Positions 44,784 to 54,635 of a stretch of DNA of 64,000 nucleotides are shown here, piece after piece. Source of the stretch: an uncultured bacterium (lineage in GTDB: Bacteria > Cyanobacteriota > Vampirovibrionia > Gastranaerophilales > Gastranaerophilaceae); contig CAREDV010000002.1 of the NCBI GenBank assembly GCA_948964545.1, positions 215,983 through 279,982 of the forward strand, written 5' to 3'. The translations under genes were made by a program, and so were the position numbers. The notes under the pieces were generated by a model. The model did not search any database, had not been told where the DNA came from, and saw only the letters and a list, made by a program, of their open reading frames with translations. Each line of letters begins with the position of its first letter. Position 1 is the first letter of the stretch.

Positions 44784-45761
44784 ATGATAATGTTGGCAGT
44801 GGCATTTTTGCTAGGTATGATTTTATGTTTGTTGTTTGGTGTGCCATATATAGATTTTTTGAAGAAAAAAATGATTGGGCAGTATGTTAAAGACTGTGCG
44901 CCAGAAGCCCATGCTAAAAAACAGGGTACTCCGACAACAGGCGGTGTATTTATAATTGTTGCAATTATTTTGGGCTCTATTATTACTCTTGCTATGGCAC
45001 AAAGATTGACCACTGAAGCTTTTATTATTCTTTTAACTTTGTTATTCTATACATTTGCAGGGTTTCAAGATGATTATATTAAAATTAAAGGTAAAGGCAA
45101 TGATGGATTAACAGCTCGCGGAAAACTTTTAAGACAGATTGCAATTGCCATGCTTCCGATTTTATTTATGATGCTTACAAAGGGAAATGCATGTGATATT
45201 ACAATTGGTCATTATGTTGTGAATTTGGGCTGGTTTTATCCGATTTTTGCAATTTTTGTTATCACAGGGGCTTCTAACGCTTATAATTTAACCGACGGAT
45301 TGGACGGACTTGCGGCTTCTACGGGAATTTTTGCATTTATTGCTTGTGCTGTAATTTGTTTGTTCAGCGGTTCTCCTGAGGCTGCTATAATTTCTGCATC
45401 TGTTGCGGGTGCATTGGCAGGATTTTTGAAGTTTAATAAACCGAAAGCAGAAGTATTTATGGGTGATACAGGATCTTTGGCAATCGGAGGACTTTTAGGT
45501 ACTGTTGCTGTTATGGGTAAATTCGAAATTTTACTTGTATTGATTGCGGGAGTTTTTGTAATGGAAACTTTGTCAGTAATTATTCAGGTTATAAGCTTTA
45601 AAACAACAGGAAAAAGAGTTTTCAAAATGTCACCGATTCATCACCATTTTGAACTTTGTAACTGGTCAGAGAAAAAGATTGTTGTTGTGTTTGCGCTTGT
45701 TTCGGCTATTTTGTCAGGCGTGGCATGTTTAATTCACTTTTATGGGAGTGCTTTGTTATGA
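44784..45761 (+). CDS. mraY: phospho-MurNAc-pentapeptide translocase
   Basis: 325 aa, about ten membrane helices. KKQGTPTTGGVFIIV, FQDDYIKI (the DD pair), NLTDGLDGLA and MSPIHHHFEL are family motifs. It attaches the UDP-MurNAc-pentapeptide to undecaprenyl phosphate (lipid I). GAGGAT upstream of the ATG. Confidence 0.96.
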   Translation: MIMLAVAFLLGMILCLLFGVPYIDFLKKKMIGQYVKDCAPEAHAKKQGTPTTGGVFIIVAIILGSIITLAMAQRLTTEAFIILLTLLFYTFAGFQDDYIKIKGKGNDGLTARGKLLRQIAIAMLPILFMMLTKGNACDITIGHYVVNLGWFYPIFAIFVITGASNAYNLTDGLDGLAASTGIFAFIACAVICLFSGSPEAAIISASVAGALAGFLKFNKPKAEVFMGDTGSLAIGGLLGTVAVMGKFEILLVLIAGVFVMETLSVIIQVISFKTTGKRVFKMSPIHHHFELCNWSEKKIVVVFALVSAILSGVACLIHFYGSALL

Positions 45762-47089
45762 TCAAATGGGCAGGCAAAAAAGTTCTTGTATTAGGTTTTT
45801 CTAAAAGCGGAATTTCTGCGGCTAAATATTTGAATAGCAAAGGTGCAGATGTTTATATAACAGAATCTCGCGAAAAAAGAGAGAGCGACATTGAACTTGA
45901 GGGAATTCATGTTGAATTTGGCGGACACAGCGATGAATTTATAAAAGATTCTTATATTGCGGTCACAAGCCCAGGGATTCCACCGCATAGTGATATTATG
46001 ATGCGTTTAAAGTCTGAAAACATAAAGGTGATTTCAGAAGTTGAACTTGCGTTTTCGCAAACTTCAAAACCGTTTATTGCAATTACTGGAACTAATGGCA
46101 AGACAACGACAACAGCTCTAACTGCGCATATTTTATCAAGCGAATATAAAGCTGAACCTTGTGGAAATTACGGTGTTCCGCCGTGTAATCTTTTAGATAA
46201 AAATATTGATTACTTTGTATGTGAAACCAGTTCATTCCAGCTTGAATACAGCCCTGCATTTATTCCTCAAATCGGGGTGTTTACAAATCTTACGCCAGAC
46301 CATATAGATTGGCACAAAGGTTTTGAAAATTATTTTAATGCAAAAGCAAGAATGTTTAGGTGCGGTGTTCCTTTTGCTGTATTGAATGCAAAAGATGAAA
46401 AACTCGTCCAGCTTGCTAAAGAATGTTCGGGTACTGTATTTTTCTTTGATGGTGAGATTGGTGAAAATTGTTCTTATATAAAAGATGATGCGATTTTCTT
46501 TAAGAGAAACGGCAAAGAGGAAAAAATAATTACACTTGAAGATTGTCCGTTAATCGGAAATCATAATTATCAAAACGTAATGTGCGGGATTATTACTGCA
46601 AAGATAGAAGGAATTTCTAATGAAAATATCCGCCAATCAATAATCTCTTTCAATGTTCCAGAACACAGATTAGAGAAGTTTGCACAAATCGGTAAAACCG
46701 TTTTTTATAACGATTCAAAGGCTACAAATCCAGAGGCAAGTTTGGTGGCGATAAATTCTTTTAATAATACTGATGTTGTATTAATCGCTGGCGGCCGCGA
46801 TAAAAACACTGATTTAAAAGAATTTTGTGAGGCAGTAAAAGAACATATTAAAACGGTTATTCTTATCGGTGAAGCGGCTGATAGATTTGAGGAAAATTTG
46901 AAATCTGACGGGTTTGAAAATATAATAAGAGAAAAAACTATGCAATCTGCGATTGATGGGGCAATCCAGCTAAACCCTGATGTTGTCTTGTTGTCGCCTG
47001 CTTGTGCAAGTTTTGATATGTTTACGGGATATGAGGAAAGAGGAAAGGTATTTAAGGAATATGTCTTATCAAAGACCAACAAGGCGTGA
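45758..47089 (+). CDS. murD: UDP-MurNAc-alanine:D-glutamate ligase
   Basis: 443 aa from ATG 45758, which overlaps the mraY stop (ATGA). GFSKSGISAAKYL, ATP loop GTNGKTTTTALTA, ETSSFQLEY, NDSKATNPEA and LIAGGRDKN are MurD blocks. Adds D-Glu to UDP-MurNAc-L-Ala. The longer upstream frame lies within mraY and is rejected. Confidence 0.95.
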   Translation: MIKWAGKKVLVLGFSKSGISAAKYLNSKGADVYITESREKRESDIELEGIHVEFGGHSDEFIKDSYIAVTSPGIPPHSDIMMRLKSENIKVISEVELAFSQTSKPFIAITGTNGKTTTTALTAHILSSEYKAEPCGNYGVPPCNLLDKNIDYFVCETSSFQLEYSPAFIPQIGVFTNLTPDHIDWHKGFENYFNAKARMFRCGVPFAVLNAKDEKLVQLAKECSGTVFFFDGEIGENCSYIKDDAIFFKRNGKEEKIITLEDCPLIGNHNYQNVMCGIITAKIEGISNENIRQSIISFNVPEHRLEKFAQIGKTVFYNDSKATNPEASLVAINSFNNTDVVLIAGGRDKNTDLKEFCEAVKEHIKTVILIGEAADRFEENLKSDGFENIIREKTMQSAIDGAIQLNPDVVLLSPACASFDMFTGYEERGKVFKEYVLSKTNKA

Positions 47090-48233
47090 GCCTTCTGACA
47101 ACAGGAGAGATATTCAAAGCGTTATTATATCAGCACCTGATAAAACGCTTTTGATTGTAGTTGCTTTTCTTGTAATTATTGGTTTTCTTGCGATATTTTC
47201 CGCTACAGCACCTAAATGTCTTGATGAGGGTGGAAACCCAGCTCAATTTTTGATTAAACAGCTTATCTGTTTTGTTGTCGGATTTTTTGGCCTTAAATTC
47301 TTTATGAATTATGATTATAAAAAACTTGCAAATTGGAATGTTATAATAATGGCATCAATTCTTGTTGCATTGTTTCTTGTTGATTTTACGCCTTTAGGTG
47401 TAGTTGTTAACGGTGCAAAAAGATGGATTAATATTGCAGGATTTCAATTACAGCCTTCTGAATTTGCAAAACCTGCAGTTGTTTTATTGCTGGCAAGTGC
47501 ATTCCGTAAAGATGCAAATCTTTTTGATCAGGACAAATGGGTCTGGGCATTTTTCCCAATAATTGCAATGGCAGGATTGATTTTTATTCAGCCTAACCTT
47601 TCAATGGTAATTTTGCTCGGAATGACAACTGTTGTAATGTATATGGCAGCTGGCGGTTCAATGAAATTATTCATGAGTTGTATAGGAGGTTTGGCTGCTG
47701 CACTTGTTGTTGGATTAACAACTATAATTAAACCTTACCAGTTACAACGTATCAGAACTTGGCTTAATCCAGATAGTGATCCTCTTGGTGCTGGGTATAA
47801 TATTATTCAATCTTTAATCGCATTTGCATCAGGCGGGTTTAGCGGTGTCGGATATGGTGGTTCTATTCAAAAACTTTCTTATCTGCCTGAATGTCATACT
47901 GACTTTATTTTTGCTATTGTTGCAGAGGAACTTGGTTTTGTTGGTTGTGTGCTTGTAATAGGTTTGTTCTTTACATTTATGCAAAGAGGTTTTGTTATTG
48001 CAGCACATTGTCCTGATATGTATGGAAAACTTTTAGCTGTTGGAATAACTTTTTCAATTACATTTCAGGCATTTATGAATATGAGTGTTGCAAGTTCGTT
48101 CCTTCCTACAACTGGTGTTCCGCTTCCGTTTATAAGCTATGGCGGTTCGTCACTTATTGTTTCGATGATTATGGTTGGAATTTTGTTGAACATATCAAAG
48201 AAAAAAATTAAGAAAATAAGGAATAGATATTAA
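47061..48233 (+). CDS. ftsW: lipid II polymerase / cell-division protein FtsW
   Basis: 390 aa from ATG 47061 with AAGG upstream, overlapping murD by 29 nt. SEDS family: FSATAP, GAKRWINIAGFQLQPSEFAKPA, QPNLSMV, ICSLIAFASGGFSGVGYG-like loop and LPFISYGGSSLIV. Position between murD and murG favours FtsW over RodA. It polymerises septal glycan strands with a partner PBP. Confidence 0.93.
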   Translation: MSYQRPTRREPSDNRRDIQSVIISAPDKTLLIVVAFLVIIGFLAIFSATAPKCLDEGGNPAQFLIKQLICFVVGFFGLKFFMNYDYKKLANWNVIIMASILVALFLVDFTPLGVVVNGAKRWINIAGFQLQPSEFAKPAVVLLLASAFRKDANLFDQDKWVWAFFPIIAMAGLIFIQPNLSMVILLGMTTVVMYMAAGGSMKLFMSCIGGLAAALVVGLTTIIKPYQLQRIRTWLNPDSDPLGAGYNIIQSLIAFASGGFSGVGYGGSIQKLSYLPECHTDFIFAIVAEELGFVGCVLVIGLFFTFMQRGFVIAAHCPDMYGKLLAVGITFSITFQAFMNMSVASSFLPTTGVPLPFISYGGSSLIVSMIMVGILLNISKKKIKKIRNRY

Positions 48234-49288
48234 TGGCAAGATATTTTATAACAGGTGGAGGAACAGGCGGTCATATTTATCCTGCAATTGCTGTAGCGGA
48301 TGCTCTGGCTAAAGACGGGCATGAATTATATTATGTCGGCAACCCTAGAAACCTTGAGTATGAAATTGTAAAACAAAAAGGCTATAAATTTTTAGGTGTA
48401 AATGTTCACGGGATGCCGAGACGTGCTGATTTTGCACTTATAAAATGGGGATTTGAACTTTGTTTAGCTGTTTTAAAAGCGTGTTATTATATTTTAAAAT
48501 ATAAGCCTGATGCGGTTTTTGGAACAGGCGGATATGTTTCAGCTCCAGCACTTATCGGGGCAAAACTTTTGAAAGTTCCCTATATGATGCATGATTGTGA
48601 TGCTCAGCCTGGACTTGTTACAAGAAAATTAGCATCATCTGCTAAGGCTGTTTCTGTCGCTTTTGAATGTGCTTGTAAAGTAATTAATAACAAAAACTGC
48701 CATGTAAACGGCAACCCTATAAGAGCAGAATTCAAAACTTTGACAAAAGAGGAAGCTCGCGCTCGATTGGGGTTAGAAAATAAGCTTACACTATGTATTA
48801 TGGGCGGTTCGCAGGGGGCTAAATCCATCAATGATGCTGCAGCGGAAGCGTTAAAAAATCTTGATATGCAGGTGATTTTTCAAACAGGTAAGAAAAATTA
48901 TGACTCATTAGCGCAAAAGCTTACAGAACGCGAAAACTTAATAGTAAAACCTTATTTTGATGATATGGTAACTGTTTTGAAAGCTTGTGATATTGCAGTT
49001 TCACGCTCTGGATCTTTAAGCATTTCAGAAATCTGCGCATCAGGTATTGCCCCGATATTTGTACCTTATCCTCATGCTGCAGGCGACCATCAGAGAAAAA
49101 ATGCAAAATTTATGGTGGAAAAAGGTGCAGGAATTTATCTTGAAGATAGCGAAATTAACGGAAAAACTCTATGTGATGCCGTAAATTCTGTAATTGCAAA
49201 TTTAGATGAGTTACAGAATAATTCGCTTGCACTTGCAAAATTTGACGGTGTTGAAAAAATAGTTGAGCAATTGAAAAATGAATTATGA
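48233..49288 (+). CDS. murG: UDP-GlcNAc:lipid I GlcNAc-transferase
   Basis: 351 aa. TGGGTGGHIYPAIAVADAL, HDCDAQPGLVTRKLA, GGSQGAKSIN and the SRSGSLSISEI donor-site block. Converts lipid I to lipid II on the cytoplasmic face. The ATG overlaps the ftsW stop (TAATG). Confidence 0.96.
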   Translation: MARYFITGGGTGGHIYPAIAVADALAKDGHELYYVGNPRNLEYEIVKQKGYKFLGVNVHGMPRRADFALIKWGFELCLAVLKACYYILKYKPDAVFGTGGYVSAPALIGAKLLKVPYMMHDCDAQPGLVTRKLASSAKAVSVAFECACKVINNKNCHVNGNPIRAEFKTLTKEEARARLGLENKLTLCIMGGSQGAKSINDAAAEALKNLDMQVIFQTGKKNYDSLAQKLTERENLIVKPYFDDMVTVLKACDIAVSRSGSLSISEICASGIAPIFVPYPHAAGDHQRKNAKFMVEKGAGIYLEDSEINGKTLCDAVNSVIANLDELQNNSLALAKFDGVEKIVEQLKNEL

Positions 49289-50417
49289 TAATGCAATAAA
49301 ATTATTGACTTCTCAGGGAAAATTTAAAATAAAACTGGGGCTTGAACGAATTTCAAATGTTTTGGAAAAACTCGGGAATCCTCAAGATAAACTTAAGTGT
49401 ATTCATGTTGCTGGAACTAACGGTAAAGGATCTGTTTGTGCGATTATTGCATCTGTTTTGCAAAACGCAGGTATGAAAGTGGGACTTTACACAAGCCCGC
49501 ATATTTTTGAATACACCGAACGAATAAAAATTAACGGTGTTGATATTCCAAAAGAAGATTTTGGAAAGTATATTGAAATGGTTTGCACTGAAGATTTGAC
49601 AGAATTTGAAGTCTTGACGGCTGTTATGTTTAAATATTTTGCAGACAACAATGTCGATGTTGTTGTTTTAGAAACGGGTCTTGGCGGACGGTTTGATGCT
49701 ACAAATGTTATTAAATCAAATCTTTGTGCAATAATTACTCACATTGATTTGGATCACACGGAACGCCTTGGAAATACAAAATCAAAAATAGCGTTTGAAA
49801 AAGCAGGGATAATAAAACCTGATTGCCCTGTATTTACTAGCGAAGGGTATGAGGAAATAAAAGACAAAGCTGATGAATGTAATTCGCTCTTTTCACTTGT
49901 AACGCCATTTGAGGATACGGCAAATCTTTCGCTGAAAGGAACTTGCCAGCAGGAAAATTTGTCCTTAGCACTGGCGGCTGTCAGATTTTTATTTCCGCAA
50001 ATTCCTGAATGTATTATTCAAGATGGGATTTCAAAAGTTAAGCATCCTTGTCGTTTTCAGCTTTGCCGTGAGGACTTGATAATTGATGCTTCGCATAACC
50101 CGAACGGTGCTATGGCGCTTAGAGAAAGCTTGGATTTTTATTATCCTGACAGAAAACGTTGTTTTGTTTTTGGATGTCTGCCAAATAAGGATTATAAAAA
50201 AATGATGGAAATACTTTTTTCAAAAGGTGATGAAATCTATTTCTATCATTTTAAAAATTCGTGTGAGATTGAACAATTGCAGGAAGTGTGCGAACTGCCG
50301 TCAAAAAGATTTGTTTCATTGCAAAAACTACCGCAAGATTGCCTAAAAATTATCTGCGGTTCGTTTTATATGCTTAATGAGATTATTTCTCCTGAGCTAA
50401 TTCATCAAGAATTGTAG
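49278..50417 (+). CDS. folC: folylpolyglutamate/dihydrofolate synthase
   Basis: 379 aa, on the short side (usually about 420). HVAGTNGKGSVCAIIASVL (ATP loop), YTSPHIFEYTERIKING, VLETGLGGRFDATNV, HIDLDHTERLG and DASHNPNGA are FolC signatures. It adds glutamate to folates; the Mur-ligase fold explains its place after the mur genes. Overlaps murG by 11 nt and, at its 3' end, the convergent glycosyltransferase gene by 35 nt. Confidence 0.93.
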   Translation: MNYDNAIKLLTSQGKFKIKLGLERISNVLEKLGNPQDKLKCIHVAGTNGKGSVCAIIASVLQNAGMKVGLYTSPHIFEYTERIKINGVDIPKEDFGKYIEMVCTEDLTEFEVLTAVMFKYFADNNVDVVVLETGLGGRFDATNVIKSNLCAIITHIDLDHTERLGNTKSKIAFEKAGIIKPDCPVFTSEGYEEIKDKADECNSLFSLVTPFEDTANLSLKGTCQQENLSLALAAVRFLFPQIPECIIQDGISKVKHPCRFQLCREDLIIDASHNPNGAMALRESLDFYYPDRKRCFVFGCLPNKDYKKMMEILFSKGDEIYFYHFKNSCEIEQLQEVCELPSKRFVSLQKLPQDCLKIICGSFYMLNEIISPELIHQEL

Positions 50418-51936
50418 TAACAACTGCGGGCTCAAAGTCTGTGCAGGAGTTCCAAATTAATGTAGCTCTAGGCTCTTTTATTGACGGGCTTGGGTAATCG
50501 CTGTTACAGAATCCCTTTAGCATATTTGTAGAGCCGTCAATTTCTGATGTGAAGTGTTTACAGCAGCTGCAAAGTTTTAGAATCATACCGTATTCATTAA
50601 GTTTTTGGCGTAATTCCTGTAAAGCATCAATCATTCTCAAATGTCTGCCTGTTATGAATTTTCTGTTTTTATAGATAAATTTAATCTTTGCAAGTCCAGA
50701 TTCTGATATAAATTCAAGTTTGCAGGGCAATTCTCTGCCAGTATTATTCATTACAAAAGTTTCCACTTCAAGCTTTTCAGTATCTGATGAATTTGTTTCT
50801 CTTTGTGCAAGTTTATTTTTTGCAAATCTTACAGGAGGCAGGTTTTTGATAATATGGCACAATGAATAAATCGGATATAAGCATAAAAGAACAATTTCTT
50901 TAAATCTTAATTTCGAATTTATCAAGCTTATGCCAAATCCTGCTACTAACATCAAGAATGTTAAAAGTACGATTTTGAAATCTACAAAGAAATAATATCT
51001 GTATGAATGTTTAATTACAGCCATATAAACTAATCCGACAAGCCAGATGTTAGGGTTTAATAATGATAGTGTGTGTTCTGCAAATGTAAAATTTTTAGCC
51101 CAGATTTGTTTAAAGCAGTTTTTAAATAAATCCAACCTTGCAGAAAGCCTTGGTTTTCTGAACTCATAATTTGCAGTATCAACGTATGTTTGGATGTTTG
51201 GGTTATAAATACACGGACATTTGATTTTTGATAAAAGCATACTGTATTTTAATTCTGAATTTATATCTTTAAAATCAACAGCACCAATTTCATCGACTAT
51301 TTCTTTTTTGATTACAAACACGCCTGAATCTGCAGTTGATGCAAGTCCAAAAAGCGAACGGGCTTTGCGCATAAAATTCATATGATATTTTTGATATGAA
51401 GCTTTAATTTTATCAACAATTCCGAGATTATCTGTTAAAATAAGAGTTTCACCGCTGAGCACGCTGTTATTTACAAGAGCTGAATTAATTGTAGTCAAAA
51501 AGTTTGCAGGAATGCTTCTATCTGCATCAATAAATACATAAGAATCAATTGTAGTATCTTTTGATAATCTTTCGATAAGCATTGCAACAGCCTGATCTTT
51601 TCCAACAGTGCCTACATTTTGGATATTAATTAGATTTACAAATGGTTCACCCAAGAATAGCTTTTCTGAACCATCAGAGCAGTTATCAAGAATTACAAAT
51701 ATGCGAAAATTATTGATAGGATAATCCTGCATTTTTAATTCTCTGACAAGATTTTCAAGTGTAATTTTATTATTTCGTGCATAAATTACAACGGCTAAAT
51801 TATCTTTTTCGTCATACTGAGCATATCTTTTTTCTATTTTGAACGGTTTATCGTTAAGGTTCCTGATTGCAAGTGCCAGGAAATAGAAAGAGTAAACTGC
51901 GACGTAAATATATAAAATATCTAAAATTAATTCCAT
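50383..51936 (-). CDS. GT2-type glycosyltransferase with membrane helices and Cys-rich C-terminus
   Basis: 517 aa behind AAAGGAC. One N-terminal helix, then a GT-A domain: VVIYARNNKITLENLVRELK, FVILDNCSDGS, YVFIDADRS (DxD metal site) and a C-proximal pair of helices near residues 290-370. Hyaluronan/cellulose-synthase-like layout. The last 110 residues form an extra soluble domain with at least six Cys (LKLCSCCKHF, GFCNSDYP, WNSCTDFEP), not part of ordinary GT2 enzymes. Sugar and acceptor unknown. Confidence 0.75.
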   Translation of the reverse strand: MELILDILYIYVAVYSFYFLALAIRNLNDKPFKIEKRYAQYDEKDNLAVVIYARNNKITLENLVRELKMQDYPINNFRIFVILDNCSDGSEKLFLGEPFVNLINIQNVGTVGKDQAVAMLIERLSKDTTIDSYVFIDADRSIPANFLTTINSALVNNSVLSGETLILTDNLGIVDKIKASYQKYHMNFMRKARSLFGLASTADSGVFVIKKEIVDEIGAVDFKDINSELKYSMLLSKIKCPCIYNPNIQTYVDTANYEFRKPRLSARLDLFKNCFKQIWAKNFTFAEHTLSLLNPNIWLVGLVYMAVIKHSYRYYFFVDFKIVLLTFLMLVAGFGISLINSKLRFKEIVLLCLYPIYSLCHIIKNLPPVRFAKNKLAQRETNSSDTEKLEVETFVMNNTGRELPCKLEFISESGLAKIKFIYKNRKFITGRHLRMIDALQELRQKLNEYGMILKLCSCCKHFTSEIDGSTNMLKGFCNSDYPSPSIKEPRATLIWNSCTDFEPAVVTTILDELAQEK

Positions 51937-52008
51937 AATAGTCCTTTCTATAATATTTTATTTGAAAGAACACGAAAAATCCATTACATGTTAATAAATG
52001 TAATTTTA

Positions 52009-52017
52009 TGGTATATT
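52009..52017 (+). promoter_or_regulatory. extended -10 TGG-TATATT, 6 nt before PadR start
   Basis: TG 52009-52010, TATATT 52012-52017, 6-nt gap to ATG 52024. Confidence 0.6.
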
Positions 52018-52023
52018 TTGAAT

Positions 52024-52548
52024 ATGATAGAACTTTTGATTTTATATGTAATTTTAAAGCGTGATTATACAATGTATGCTATACAAAAACGAATTGAGGA
52101 AAACTTTGCACCTTTTGCAAAACCGAGTTTTGGAGCTTTAAAACCAGCATTAAGACGTTTAGAGGAAAAAGAATGTTTAACTTCAAGAAAATTGATGTCT
52201 GACGGAGGTAAGCTTTCTGTTTATTATGAAATTACAAAAAATGGTGTTGAAGAATTAAAACGCTTAATTCTTGAAGATTTAAGCGATAATCCTGTTCAGT
52301 TTCTGTCAAATGCGGGTATAAAATTGTCCTGCGCAGACTGTCTTAATAAAGATGAGCGGACAAGGCTATTCTTTTCTGTAAAATCACGTGCAATGCAGTT
52401 TAAAATGTTAGTTCAAAATGTGTTGAATGATGAATACAAATCTGTGAATTTTTATCAAAAAATTATTCTTGACAGTACAATTTGCGAATATGCAAATTTT
52501 ATTACAATAGTAGAGGGGTTAGAAAAAGATAATGCCGGCAATAGTTAG
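52024..52548 (+). CDS. PadR-family transcriptional regulator
   Basis: 174 aa from ATG 52024; twelve residues readable upstream lie in the promoter and are rejected. Winged-helix N-terminus: LLILYVILKRDYTMYAIQKR, FGALKPALRRLEEKECLTSR, YYEITKNGVEELKRLI. The C-terminal helical half is the dimerisation part. Predicted leaderless. Its end overlaps the DUF512 gene by 17 nt, so it probably controls or accompanies that gene. Confidence 0.85.
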   Translation: MIELLILYVILKRDYTMYAIQKRIEENFAPFAKPSFGALKPALRRLEEKECLTSRKLMSDGGKLSVYYEITKNGVEELKRLILEDLSDNPVQFLSNAGIKLSCADCLNKDERTRLFFSVKSRAMQFKMLVQNVLNDEYKSVNFYQKIILDSTICEYANFITIVEGLEKDNAGNS

Positions 52549-53812
52549 TGAAGTTCTTGACAATTCAATTGCGCAGGAGTTGGAAATTCAATCAGGTGAT
52601 GAAATTTTATCAATTGATGATATGAAAATGCAGGATATGATTGATTATAACTTTATGTGTAAATCAGATTTGCTTACAATTGAAATAAAAAAAACAAGTG
52701 GAGAAATTGAAGTTATTGAGCTTGAAAAAGACTATGATGAGGATTTGGGTATTGTATTTGAAAGTGCAGTGTTTGACAGAGTAAAACCTTGTCTTAATCA
52801 TTGCATATTTTGTTTTGTTGACCAACAGCCAAAAGGCTTGCGCGAAACTCTTTATATCAAAGATGATGATTACAGGCTTTCGTATTTGCAGGGAACTTAT
52901 ATTACATTGACAAATCTTAAAGATGAAGATAAAGAGCGAATTAAAAGGATGCGGTTAGGACCTTTTTATGTGTCTGTTCACACAACTAACCCTGATTTGC
53001 GTGTTAAAATGCTTCGAAATCCGAATGCAGGCAAGGCTTTAGAAAACTTGAAATGGTTTAGAAAAAATAAAATACCTTTTCACGCTCAAATAGTTTTGTG
53101 CCCCGGTTATAATGACGGAGCAGAACTTGAAAGAACCTTGTCTGACCTTGCAGAATTGAAAAACACCGTGCTTTCGGTTGCAATTGTTCCTGTCGGAATA
53201 ACGCAGTTCCGTGAAGAAGGTTTGAAACAGGTTGATAAAAAGTGCGCGATAGAAACTCTTGATATTGCCTCAAAATATAAACGGGTTTGTTGTTCTGATG
53301 AGTTTTTTATTCTTGCTGAACGAGAAATTCCGCCCGCAAAATATTACGGAAACTTCTGTCAGCTTGATGATGGCGTAGGTGCATTGAGAATGCTTGAAGA
53401 TGACTTTAAATCAAGAGAACTGCCAAAAGCATTGAAAAGACCTTTAAAAATGTCTTTTGCCGCAAGCTATGCTGCAAAAAATACGTTTGAAAAGATTGCA
53501 AAAAAATTGAATAAAATAAAAAATCTTACGGTAACAGTGAACCCTGTAAAATCTCTTTACTGGGGGCAGGATATAACAGTTGCAGGGCTTATTACAACCG
53601 ATGATTTAATAAGAACCGTAAAAGATTTGGATTGTGATATCGTCGTCATCCCGTCTGTTATGCTAAGACCTTATTCTGAGGACTTTCTTGACGGTAAAAC
53701 TTTGACGTATGTTAAAAAACAGACTGGAAAAGAATTTCAAGTAGTAAAAGATATTTATTCGTTCAAAGAAACTGCAGAGTATCTTTTAGGGTTGAAATTG
53801 TCTGAAAAATAA
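52532..53812 (+). CDS. DUF512 radical-SAM-like Fe-S protein (cyanobacterial type)
   Basis: 426 aa. A PDZ-like N-terminus (EIQSGDEILSIDDMKMQDMI), then the cluster motif CLNHCIFCFVDQQPKGLR (C-x3-C-x2-C), DYRLSYLQGTYITLTNL, and the DUF512 C-terminal region (YGNFCQLDDGVGALRML). The family is conserved in cyanobacteria, where it is annotated as an Fe-S oxidoreductase of unknown function, and also in anaerobes. GAGGGG upstream of ATG 52532. Confidence 0.88.
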   Translation: MPAIVSEVLDNSIAQELEIQSGDEILSIDDMKMQDMIDYNFMCKSDLLTIEIKKTSGEIEVIELEKDYDEDLGIVFESAVFDRVKPCLNHCIFCFVDQQPKGLRETLYIKDDDYRLSYLQGTYITLTNLKDEDKERIKRMRLGPFYVSVHTTNPDLRVKMLRNPNAGKALENLKWFRKNKIPFHAQIVLCPGYNDGAELERTLSDLAELKNTVLSVAIVPVGITQFREEGLKQVDKKCAIETLDIASKYKRVCCSDEFFILAEREIPPAKYYGNFCQLDDGVGALRMLEDDFKSRELPKALKRPLKMSFAASYAAKNTFEKIAKKLNKIKNLTVTVNPVKSLYWGQDITVAGLITTDDLIRTVKDLDCDIVVIPSVMLRPYSEDFLDGKTLTYVKKQTGKEFQVVKDIYSFKETAEYLLGLKLSEK

Positions 53813-53846
53813 TTTATAATTAATATATAAAAAAGGAGTTGGATTT

Positions 53847-54610
53847 ATGGAAAATTCTCATGAAGCATTGTTGAAAACCTTCGGGGGGGGGGCACTCTAA
53901 GCAGATTCCCGTTCGTTAAAAATTTGGATGAGACCTGTATGGAACTTCAACCGATATGTTTTGCTTTCACGCTTGCTGAAGTTCTTATTACGCTGGGTAT
54001 TATAGGTGTTGTTGCTGCTTTAACTATGCCAAATTTGATTGCGAATTATCAGAAGCAATTATGGATAACTCAGTTGAAAAAGCAAATTAATGTAATAAAT
54101 AATAATTTAATCCGTATAAAAGCTGATGAGGGTGTTGATAATTTATATGATTCTTCGTTTGTAATAGGAAAAACAAATGAAGCATTGGATATTGATTCCA
54201 ATAAATATAGAGAGTATTTTTCTTTAGCAGTAGCTCCTAAAGGTTCAAAAATACAAAAACTGTTTAATAGTATTGGTGAAGACATAAATGAAATACTTAT
54301 AACTAATGATGGTGCTTATTTGGTATTTGTACATGGAGACCACCCATATGTTATGTTGGATATAAATGGCGACAAGATGCCTAATAGGGGTGGTAGAGAC
54401 AGATTTATATTTTATATTTTTAATAAAGGTGTAGAGCATATGTCATTAGATACAGACGAAAATCGCCAAAATTGTATTAATATGGTTAAGGTGACTTCAA
54501 GTCCGGATTATTCTCCTGATGAGTTTAATGCTATTCAATTTTCACCTTATGGGGCTGCGAATGTCTGCTTTACTAAGATTATGCATGACGGTTGGCAAAT
54601 GAATTACTAA
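53847..54610 (+). CDS. pseudopilin-like protein gene with G10 tract, out of frame as written
   Basis: AAAGGAG precedes ATG 53847. Twelve codons end in TTC, then ten G (53883-53892). As written translation ends at once (FGGGAL, stop). With 11 or 8 G it reads FGGGGTLSRFPFVKNLDE, then FAFTLAEVLITLG and on to 54610, about 255 aa. In-frame starts after the tract exist (TTG 53924, ATG 53939), so a shorter form is possible without a shift. The C-terminal motif is VMLDINGDKMPNRGGRDRF. Few Cys compared with pseudopilin 1. Confidence 0.75.
53883..53892 (+). repeat. G10 homopolymer in pseudopilin gene 3
   Basis: Ten G in the same context (TC before, CACTCTAAGCA after) as at 36414-36423. Confidence 0.8.
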
Positions 54611-54635
54611 AAAAGAGCCGAAAGGCTCTTTTTTA
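54609..54635. terminator. bidirectional terminator between pseudopilin 3 and glnA
   Basis: AAAAAGAGCC-GAAA-GGCTCTTTTTT, overlapping both stop codons. Confidence 0.9.
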
